From assembly GCA_003449195.1 (NCBI GenBank), contig DMID01000125.1, forward strand, positions 1-7,071: a stretch of 7,071 nt of DNA, read 5' to 3'. The DNA comes from Lysobacteraceae bacterium (GTDB lineage: Bacteria > Pseudomonadota > Gammaproteobacteria > Xanthomonadales > Xanthomonadaceae). Shown piece by piece: positions 1 to 6,901 of this stretch. Position 1 is the stretch's first letter. The number at the start of each line of letters is the position of its first letter. The position numbers and the translations under genes are program-made. Under the pieces are notes generated by a model. It ran no database searches. It saw nothing but the letters and a program-made list of their open reading frames with translations, and was not told the origin of the DNA.

Positions 1-185
1 GCACCGCCATCGACGATGCCCTGCTGCAGGCCACGCTGAAGGCCTTGCCGGCCCGCCTCGGCGACCGCGCCAGGCTGCCCGGCGGCGGCAAGGTCGACGA
101 CGCCATCGCCCTGCTCGACCGCCTCAGCCGCCAGCCCGAGCTGGCCGACTTCCTGACCCTGCCTGCCTACGCGCAGATCGACTGA
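1..185 (+). CDS. aceB: Malate synthase, C-terminal end (partial)
   Basis: Only the last 60 codons are in the window (reading from base 3, TGA at 183-185). The translated tail ends in DFLTLPAYAQID, which resembles the usual C-terminus of malate synthase A, where a 'DFLTLPAY' type ending is common. Malate synthase condenses glyoxylate with acetyl-CoA to give malate, the second step of the glyoxylate shunt, in the cytoplasm. The call is strengthened by the next gene, an unmistakable isocitrate lyase starting 37 bases downstream on the same strand, as in aceBA operons. No catalytic residues lie in this fragment, so the assignment rests on the tail motif and the context. Confidence 0.75.
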   Translation, partial: TAIDDALLQATLKALPARLGDRARLPGGGKVDDAIALLDRLSRQPELADFLTLPAYAQID

Positions 186-222
186 CCCCACCCCGGTTCC
201 ACGGACATACAGAGAGACGACC

Positions 223-1542
<1,320 letters not shown>

Positions 1543-1549
1543 GTCGTGC

Positions 1550-1585
1550 GCCTGCCGCTGTCCGTGCAGACGGGCGGCGGCAGGC
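1550..1585 (+). terminator. Hairpin terminator after aceA
   Basis: Eight bases after the aceA stop there is a 16-bp stem (1550-1565 with 1570-1585) closed by a GCAG loop. The outer nine pairs (GCCTGCCGC / GCGGCAGGC) are perfect, and the inner part has two G-U wobbles. The following bases, CTGTTTCATT, are only moderately T-rich, so termination may be intrinsic but leaky. It separates the glyoxylate-shunt genes from the signalling genes. Confidence 0.75.
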
Positions 1586-1618
1586 CTGTTTCATTGGGCA
1601 GCCGATGCGTGGCCTTTG

Positions 1619-1649
1619 TTGCGACGCGGCAATCCGATTCGTGTATTCT
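1619..1649 (+). promoter_or_regulatory. Possible promoter for the GGDEF-cyclase unit
   Basis: Between the aceA hairpin and the next start codon there is a TATTCT (1644-1649) that resembles a -10 element, preceded by TG. A weak -35-like TTGCGA (1619-1624) is 19 bases upstream, longer than the ideal 17. This is the least GC-rich part of the 176-base gap and leaves a leader of roughly 60 bases. The match is weak and the assignment is inference. An 8-base palindrome GGCCGGCC (1685-1692) lies in the presumed leader. Confidence 0.3.
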
Positions 1650-1718
1650 CGAGTGTCAAGGGCCGCCGGGGCAGCGTCAGGCACGGCCGGCCGAAGACAG
1701 GGATGCAGGGGTCCGTCG

Positions 1719-2771
1719 ATGAACCGCGATCAGGCCGCCGTGGCGGCATCCGGTGCGGCATTTGCCAATGGCTCAAGCGACGGAGCCGATGTCGCCGTGC
1801 GCACGCCCATGTCATTCGCCGAATTTGCCCTGTTCCGCGAATGCGGGCATGCCCGGCAATTGGCCGCAGGCGAGGCGCTGTTCCGGCGCGGCGATCTGGG
1901 CACCTCGATGTACGTGATCGAGCAAGGCGCGGTGGAGCTGGACTTCGGCGAGGACCTCGCGATCAAGCATCTGGGGCCGCTGGAGTTCTTCGGCGAGCTC
2001 GGCCTGCTGATCGGCAACCATGCACGGACTGCCGACGCGGTCGCTTCCGCCGACACCACCTTGTACATGCTCGACCACTGCGAATTCCAGCAGCTGGTGG
2101 ACCGCGACTCGGGGCTGGTGGCGTATTTCCTGCGGCGGGCCATCGGCCGGGTGGTGTTCAGCGAGCAGAGCCTGTTGCGGCAACTGCGCCGTCGCAACCA
2201 GGATCTGGAAGCCGCTCTGGACAACCTGCATGCGGCAACCCACCAGCTCAGCCAGACCAGCGAGCTGATCCGCGTGGACGAGCTGACCGGGCTCTACAAC
2301 CGGCGCGGGCTGCATCTGCACCTGCAGGAGCGGCGGGCGCAAGGCATGCCGGCCCGGCTGGGCCTGATCCTGATCGATTGCGACCGGTTCAAGCGGGTCA
2401 ACGACGAATACGGCCACATCGTCGGTGACCGGGTGTTGCAAGGCATTGCCTCGGTCCTGCGTTCGGTGATCCGGCACGAGGACGTCGCATGCCGCCTCGG
2501 TGGCGACGAGTTCTGCCTGCTGGTGCAGGCTGGTTCGCTGGACGATGTGCAGACGGTGGCCATGCGCGTGCTCGATGCCACCCGCGCCCAGCTGTCGATG
2601 CCGCAACATCCGCCGCGCATCTGCCCGATCAGCGTCGGCGCCTGTCTGGTGGACGCGCGCCACGACTGGGGCGATTGGTACGCCCAGGCCGACGAGGCGC
2701 TGTATCTGGCCAAGCGCCAGGGCGGCAATCGGGCGCAGTGGCGCGAGGTCGCGGCATCGGCACGGACATGA
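1719..2771 (+). CDS. cNMP-binding GGDEF diguanylate cyclase
   Basis: This 350-residue cytoplasmic protein has two domains. Residues about 32-128 form a CRP-like cyclic-nucleotide-binding domain. Its phosphate-binding cassette runs from FGELGLL (91-97) to ARTADA (102-107), with Arg103 placed to hold the cyclic phosphate and Thr104 next to it. A probable helical linker (about 148-185) leads to a GGDEF domain with DELTGLYNRR (187-196), metal and substrate residues in DCDRFKRVND (220-229) and an intact GGDEF (261-265). An RxxD product-inhibition site (Arg252-Asp255) sits five residues before it, so the enzyme looks active in making c-di-GMP and subject to feedback. No EAL/HD-GYP domain, signal peptide or membrane segment is present. 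The ATG at 1719 has a CAGGGG ribosome site about eight bases upstream, and upstream codons in this frame overlap aceA. It overlaps the cyclase gene by four bases (ATGA). The pair resembles X. campestris XC_0249/XC_0250, where XC_0249 is reported to bind cGMP; cGMP as ligand here is inferred. Confidence 0.93.
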   Translation: MNRDQAAVAASGAAFANGSSDGADVAVRTPMSFAEFALFRECGHARQLAAGEALFRRGDLGTSMYVIEQGAVELDFGEDLAIKHLGPLEFFGELGLLIGNHARTADAVASADTTLYMLDHCEFQQLVDRDSGLVAYFLRRAIGRVVFSEQSLLRQLRRRNQDLEAALDNLHAATHQLSQTSELIRVDELTGLYNRRGLHLHLQERRAQGMPARLGLILIDCDRFKRVNDEYGHIVGDRVLQGIASVLRSVIRHEDVACRLGGDEFCLLVQAGSLDDVQTVAMRVLDATRAQLSMPQHPPRICPISVGACLVDARHDWGDWYAQADEALYLAKRQGGNRAQWREVAASART

Positions 2772-5269
2772 GCCAGGACGAACCGTCGCCAACGGACGCG
2801 GCAGACGGCGCCGCGGCAGCGCGGCTCAAGACGGTCCTGCTTGCCGACATCTGCGATTCCACGGCCATCGTCGAAAAGCTGGGCGATACCCATGCTGCGG
2901 ACCTGTTCCGCGACCATGACCGGCTGGTCCTGCGGCTCCAGCAGCAATGGCACGGGCGGCTGATCGACCGTTCGGACGGTTTGCTGATGCTGTTCGAGCG
3001 GCCGGTGGAAGGTGCTGGCTTCGCGCTCGATTACCTGCGCGGTCTCGACGAGTTGGGCCGGGTGCGTGACATCCATCTGACCGCCCGCGCCGGCCTGCAT
3101 GTCGGCGAAGTGCTGACCTGGCACAACAGCGAGGAAGCGGTGCGCGCCGGCGCCAAGCCGGTCGACGTGGAAGGCTTGGCCAAGCCGATGGCCGCGCGAT
3201 TGATGGCCCTGGCCCGGCCGGGCCAGATCCTGCTGTCGGCGGTGGCCGAGTCGCTGGCATCCCGCGCGTCGGCCGAGCTGGAACAGGACGGCCGCCATCT
3301 GGTCTGGAAGCTCCACGGGCGCTGGCGTTTCAAGGGCATCCCGCAAGCGCAGGACGTGCATGAAGTCGGCGAGGTCGGCCGCGCGCCACTGCGTGCGCCC
3401 GCACCTTCGGCCAAGGCCTGGCGCGACCTGCCGCTCTGGCGCCGGCCCGCTGCCCTGGCCGCCGAAGTGCTGTTGCTGGCCGGCATCGGCCTCGCAGGCT
3501 GGTTGCTGACCCGGCCGCAACCGGCCATCGCCTTCAACGAGCGCGACTGGGTGGTGATGGGCGACGTGCGCAACCTTACCGGCGAAAAGGTGCTGGACGA
3601 TTCGCTGCAGCAGGCCTTCCGCATCAGTCTGGAGCAGTCGCGCCACGTCAACCTGCTCGGCGACCTCAAGGTGCGCGACACGCTCAAGCTGATGCGCCGC
3701 CGCGACGATGCCCCGCTCGACCGTGCCACCGCTTCCGAGGTGGCCATCCGCGATGGCGCGCGCGCGGTGCTGCTGCCTACCGTGGCCGAGGTCGGTGGCC
3801 GGGTGAAGGTGAGCCTGGAGGTGGTCGACCCGGCCACGCAGGCCACGGTGTACGCCGAGTCTGCAAGCAGCCGCGGTCTGGACTCGGTGCTGGGTTCGGT
3901 GGATGCGGTCACGAGCCGGATGCGCGGCCACCTCGGCGAAAAGATGCAGGCGCTGAGCGCCACGTCGACGCCGCTGCCGCAGGTGACCACGTCCAATCTG
4001 GATGCATTGCGTTCCTATGCGCTCGGCCAGCAGGCTTATGTAGACAGGCAGTTCAGTGATGCCGTCGACCTGTACAAGCAGGCACTGCAATTGGATCCGC
4101 AGTTTGCATTGGCCTGCATGGGCGTATTCCGTGCCGAGATTTCGCAAGGAAACTACCAACAGGCCGAGCCTTGGCTGCGCAAGGCCATTGCATTGCGTAA
4201 TCATCTGGCCATGCGCGAGCAATTGTTCGTCGATGCATGGGCGGGTGAATTTTCCGAGCAGCCAGCGCTGCACGCGCCCGGGAAATGGAAGGCGCTGGCA
4301 ACCACGTATCCGGACTTTGGTGCAGCCAATGCGCGCTTGGCATGGTGGCAATACACGCTGGGGCATTATGAGGATGCCTACCAGTGGGCTGGCCGGGCTT
4401 CGTCGGACAAGGAGCCGCAGCGATACGCCGCCTTCGACACCATGGCGAGAGCGCGGCTGGCACAGAACCATTACGACGAAGCCTTGGCCTTGTTCGCCGA
4501 GTCGGAGAAGTTCGGCCGGATGCCGTTGTCGCGCCGGCATGCCTCGGCCTTGTTGGCCGCCCGGCGACAGACCGAGGCTGATGCCGCCATGGCCGGCCTG
4601 CGCCCCGGCAAGGGCGACGCATTCGCCTACATGGACAAGATCGCGTGGCGGCTGGATCGGGACGACTGGGCAGGGGCTCGCGCGTTGGCCGAACAGGCTG
4701 CGGCAGACAGCGCCGAAGAGGAAGTGCTGGTGTCTGCACCCTTGCGCATCGCAAGGCTGTACGTGGACAGTCACTTCATCCCGGCGCCTGCCACGGCGGC
4801 ATCCGCTCGCGCGTTGGCGAAGGAAATGCTGGACATGGCGGGCACGGCCAACCCGGCGATGACCGACGTGTTGCAGCAGCTTGGGATTGCTGCCTTGCGT
4901 GTGGGGCAGCGTGCCGAGGCGCGGCCGATGGAGGCCGGCTTGCTCGGCCGGGTGAGGAGCCTGGTCACTTCCACCGACCCGATGACGGCGGGCTTGGCCA
5001 CCATGCTGGCTGCCGACGATGCGCGCCTGCGTGGGCAGCCTCCGCAGGCCATCGCCCTGCTACGCGAGAAGATGGATGGCAGCGAGCATTTTCAGCTGCA
5101 TGTCGCCCTGCGCGATGCGTTGCTTGCAGCCGGCGACCAAGTAGGCGCGGCACGCGAGCAGGGGTGGCTTGCACAGAACCGTGGCCGCGCCATCAGCGAT
5201 CCGACGGGCGGGCAGGTGTTCATGCCGATGAACATCGTGGATACGGGCGGCTCTTCACCAAGGGAGTGA
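2768..5269 (+). CDS. Membrane class III nucleotide cyclase with TPR region
   Basis: The protein has 833 residues. An N-terminal class III adenylate/guanylate cyclase domain (about 20-195) shows LLADICDST (metal Asp27), DRSDG (metal Asp70), GLHVGEV (109-115) and AARLMALARPGQILLS (142-157, with the catalytic-type Arg144). Positively charged WRRP (224-227) precedes one membrane helix (about 228-247), so the cyclase should be cytosolic and the rest periplasmic. Residues about 255-395 resemble the TolB/FlgO-like module seen in other cyclase-TPR proteins. TPR-like helical repeats follow from about 410. Departures from the canonical site are a Pro (140) where the catalytic Asn usually sits, and no Lys at the usual purine-specifying position, although Asp133 is kept. 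The substrate (ATP or GTP) therefore cannot be read from sequence. The ATG overlaps the GGDEF stop codon (ATGA), implying translational coupling. The protein matches what I recall of the 'putative peptide modification system cyclase' family (TIGR04510) and of XC_0250, a reported guanylate cyclase. Confidence 0.9.
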   Translation: MSQDEPSPTDAADGAAAARLKTVLLADICDSTAIVEKLGDTHAADLFRDHDRLVLRLQQQWHGRLIDRSDGLLMLFERPVEGAGFALDYLRGLDELGRVRDIHLTARAGLHVGEVLTWHNSEEAVRAGAKPVDVEGLAKPMAARLMALARPGQILLSAVAESLASRASAELEQDGRHLVWKLHGRWRFKGIPQAQDVHEVGEVGRAPLRAPAPSAKAWRDLPLWRRPAALAAEVLLLAGIGLAGWLLTRPQPAIAFNERDWVVMGDVRNLTGEKVLDDSLQQAFRISLEQSRHVNLLGDLKVRDTLKLMRRRDDAPLDRATASEVAIRDGARAVLLPTVAEVGGRVKVSLEVVDPATQATVYAESASSRGLDSVLGSVDAVTSRMRGHLGEKMQALSATSTPLPQVTTSNLDALRSYALGQQAYVDRQFSDAVDLYKQALQLDPQFALACMGVFRAEISQGNYQQAEPWLRKAIALRNHLAMREQLFVDAWAGEFSEQPALHAPGKWKALATTYPDFGAANARLAWWQYTLGHYEDAYQWAGRASSDKEPQRYAAFDTMARARLAQNHYDEALALFAESEKFGRMPLSRRHASALLAARRQTEADAAMAGLRPGKGDAFAYMDKIAWRLDRDDWAGARALAEQAAADSAEEEVLVSAPLRIARLYVDSHFIPAPATAASARALAKEMLDMAGTANPAMTDVLQQLGIAALRVGQRAEARPMEAGLLGRVRSLVTSTDPMTAGLATMLAADDARLRGQPPQAIALLREKMDGSEHFQLHVALRDALLAAGDQVGAAREQGWLAQNRGRAISDPTGGQVFMPMNIVDTGGSSPRE

Positions 5270-5288
5270 AGCACGCGGCTTCACTCTC
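5262..5288. terminator. Hairpin at the end of the cyclase gene, between convergent genes
   Basis: An 11-bp inverted repeat (5262-5272 with 5278-5288, one G-T mismatch that can wobble-pair) surrounds a 5-base loop. The left arm contains the cyclase stop codon. It lies between the convergent cyclase and peptide genes and could act on either strand as a terminator or as a 3' end stabiliser. Neither side has a clear T tract, so intrinsic termination is uncertain. Confidence 0.5.
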
Positions 5289-5304
5289 ATGCGGTGGGTG
5301 GACG

Positions 5305-5622
5305 TCAGTGGCCTTGGCCCGCTTCCAGACAGAAGGGGTGATCGTATGGATTTACCCCGACCAATTGCGCCAGAAGCATGGCACGGGCAGCGGCAATGTC
5401 CTGCTTGCTCGCCAGCGTGCCGAAGCTCAGGCAGGACTCGCCACCATCCAGTGCCTGCACGATGAAGTCGTCGCTGAGACCAAGCTGCTTCAAGGCCGCC
5501 GCCTTGTCGCTGGCAAACAGGCTGCGATAGGCGTCGTCCGTGCTCAGCAGCTCGAGCAATTGGGCGGCCGCGGCAGCGGGAAAGGGGAGGTGTGGCGTAT
5601 TGCCTTCGGTTCCGGTGGGCAT
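5305..5622 (-). CDS. Putative modified (RiPP-like) peptide, NHLP-related family
   Basis: A 105-residue protein on the minus strand (ATG at 5622-5620, stop 5307-5305). The start is well supported: AAGGAAG (plus-strand 5631-5637) sits eight bases upstream of the ATG, and the frame further upstream only overlaps the divergent dehydrogenase gene. Residues about 15-55 look helical and leader-like (QLLELLSTDDAYRSLFASDK, then AALKQLGL). They are followed by a double glycine Gly60-Gly61, then ESC (Cys64), another helical stretch (ASKQDIAAARAMLLAQL) and a tail HPFCLEAGQGH with Cys98. This resembles the family that databases call NHLP-related RiPP peptide/putative modified peptide (TIGR04509 from memory), known mainly from Xanthomonadaceae. 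The role is inferred: substrate of the divergently encoded dehydrogenase, with Cys, Ser or Thr as possible modification sites. There is no signal peptide or membrane helix, and nothing shows that it is actually cleaved or modified. Confidence 0.8.
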   Translation of the reverse strand: MPTGTEGNTPHLPFPAAAAAQLLELLSTDDAYRSLFASDKAAALKQLGLSDDFIVQALDGGESCLSFGTLASKQDIAAARAMLLAQLVGVNPYDHPFCLEAGQGH

Positions 5623-5713
5623 TGCGGGGACTTCCTTGCGTGGAGGACGTGGCGGCCATCGCCGCCTTCTGATATCGGCACAATGACGGCACCCCTTGAT
5701 GCCGGAAGTTTCC
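5623..5713. promoter_or_regulatory. Divergent control region between peptide and dehydrogenase genes
   Basis: These 91 bases must hold the 5' signals for both divergent genes. Visible elements are the peptide-gene ribosome site (5631-5637), a GC-rich inverted repeat GGCGGC-CATC-GCCGCC (5651-5666) lying in the probable peptide-gene leader, the palindrome GATATC (5671-5676), and a direct repeat of CGGCAC at 5676-5681 and 5687-5692, offset by 11 bases (one helical turn). The dehydrogenase ribosome site GGAAG is at 5704-5708. No convincing sigma-70 -35/-10 pair is visible in either direction. That this is a shared operator is inference. Confidence 0.45.
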
Positions 5714-6880
5714 ATGCGTCTGCGCCGTTGCACCGTGCTGTATCTGGAACCTCGCGAAGAAGCCGCTTTCGATCTGGCCTCGCTGCTGGCCGGTGGCAAC
5801 GGTCTGCGCCGCACGCGCCGCTGGCTGGCGTTGGCGCCGCATCTGGAGATGGAAGTGGAAGTGGATGCCGACGAGCGCGAATTGCTCGGCCTGCTCGGCC
5901 CGGGCGAGTGGACCGAGCGTGACGGTTTCGATGCAGGCTGGCAGCCGGCCATCGGCCGTTTGCTGGGCGAGGGCCTGCTGATCGGCGATGACGAGAGTTC
6001 GCTCATTCATGCCGAACGCGATGGCGCGGTGCGCGCCACGCACTGGTGGGGGCCATCGCTGCTGATGCATCGCTTCAGCCGCTGGCAGGGCCTGGACAGC
6101 GTAGCGGCGATGGAGGCCAACGGCATGACCACCGCGAAGGACATGCGCGAGAAACTCGGCGCACCGCCGCCGGAAGTGGGTGAGCGCGTGCCGGCATCGC
6201 GGCGCTTGCCATTGCCGCGCGCGGTGGAAGACGAATTCGACGCCTTGCTTGCACGTCGTACCACCTGCCGCAATTTCGACACGGGCAGGCCATTGTCCTT
6301 GGCGCTGCTGGCGCGTTTGATGCAGCGCGTGTTCGCGGCGCGCGCGGCGGTGGCCATCCAGGACGATGCGGTATTCCTGAAGAAGAACGCACCCTCCGGT
6401 GGCGGCCTGCATGCCACCGAGGCCTACTTGCTGGCGCGCGACGTGGAAGGGCTGGCGCCGGGGCTGTACCACTACCATGCGGTGGATCACGCGCTGGAGC
6501 CACTCCCCGTTCCGGACGCGCCGCTGGATGCGTTTTCGCAACGCATGCTGGCCGGCCAGCACTGGTTTGCCGCTGCTCCGGCGCAGGTGATGCTGGCGCC
6601 GCGCTATGCGCGCAGCTTCTGGAAATACCGCAACCATCCCAAGGCCTATCGCGCGCTGATTCTCGACGCCGGGCATCTGTCGCAGCTGCTCTACACTTGT
6701 GCCACGCAGATGGGGCTGGCGGCCTTCGTCACTTCGGCGATCAACGAGGCCGACATCGAACAGGCGTTTGGCATGGATCCGCTGGTCGAAGGGCCGTTGG
6801 CCGTGTGCGGCTTCGGCTGGCGCGCGGACACCATGAGCACCACCGAATTCGATCCGACCGGCGAAGTGTGGGGCCGGTGA
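5714..6880 (+). CDS. SagB-type peptide maturation dehydrogenase
   Basis: This 388-residue protein is a nitroreductase-fold, FMN-dependent oxidase of the SagB/ThcOx type. In RiPP pathways such enzymes oxidise azolines to azoles. The C-terminal two thirds carries the hallmarks: RRTTCRNF (181-188), PSGGGLHATEAYL (227-239), the PGLYHY signature (249-254) and KYRNHPKAYR (304-313) leading into DAGHLSQLL (318-326). The Lys304-Tyr305 pair matches the Lys-Tyr reported as important in thiazole/oxazole-modified microcin dehydrogenases. Residues 1-165 are an N-terminal extension whose role I cannot assign; a winged-helix-like or peptide-binding fold is possible around 60-95. ATG 5714 is preferred because GGAAG (5704-5708) lies five bases upstream; ATG 5699 would add five residues and lacks a ribosome site. 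It resembles what I recall as 'putative peptide maturation dehydrogenase' (TIGR04511). It is divergent from the peptide gene and ends 21 bases from convergent comM. No YcaO partner gene is nearby. Confidence 0.88.
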   Translation: MRLRRCTVLYLEPREEAAFDLASLLAGGNGLRRTRRWLALAPHLEMEVEVDADERELLGLLGPGEWTERDGFDAGWQPAIGRLLGEGLLIGDDESSLIHAERDGAVRATHWWGPSLLMHRFSRWQGLDSVAAMEANGMTTAKDMREKLGAPPPEVGERVPASRRLPLPRAVEDEFDALLARRTTCRNFDTGRPLSLALLARLMQRVFAARAAVAIQDDAVFLKKNAPSGGGLHATEAYLLARDVEGLAPGLYHYHAVDHALEPLPVPDAPLDAFSQRMLAGQHWFAAAPAQVMLAPRYARSFWKYRNHPKAYRALILDAGHLSQLLYTCATQMGLAAFVTSAINEADIEQAFGMDPLVEGPLAVCGFGWRADTMSTTEFDPTGEVWGR

Positions 6881-6901
6881 AGTGTGGCGGGTTCGGGATG
6901 T

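Noticed and set aside
1543..1718. Possible riboswitch or small RNA in the aceA-GGDEF gap
   Set aside because: Apart from the terminator hairpin and an 8-base palindrome, no conserved c-di-GMP or other riboswitch core could be recognised.
2294..4774. Very long minus-strand open frame opposite the GGDEF and cyclase genes
   Set aside because: It is antisense to two proteins with clear domains and motifs, has no recognisable domain itself, and reflects the scarcity of stop codons at high GC.
5696..5713. Upstream starts (TTG 5696, ATG 5699) for the dehydrogenase
   Set aside because: Neither has a ribosome site at good spacing. ATG 5714 has GGAAG five bases upstream and gives an N-terminus (MRLRRC) that looks natural for the family.
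4645..5922. Plus-strand open frame spanning the cyclase end, the peptide gene and the dehydrogenase start
   Set aside because: It crosses three real genes in the wrong frame or strand, and its translation is of shadow type.
5255..6676. Minus-strand open frame running through the peptide gene region and the dehydrogenase
   Set aside because: It lies in a different frame from the peptide gene and opposite the well-supported SagB-type dehydrogenase. It has no recognisable domain.
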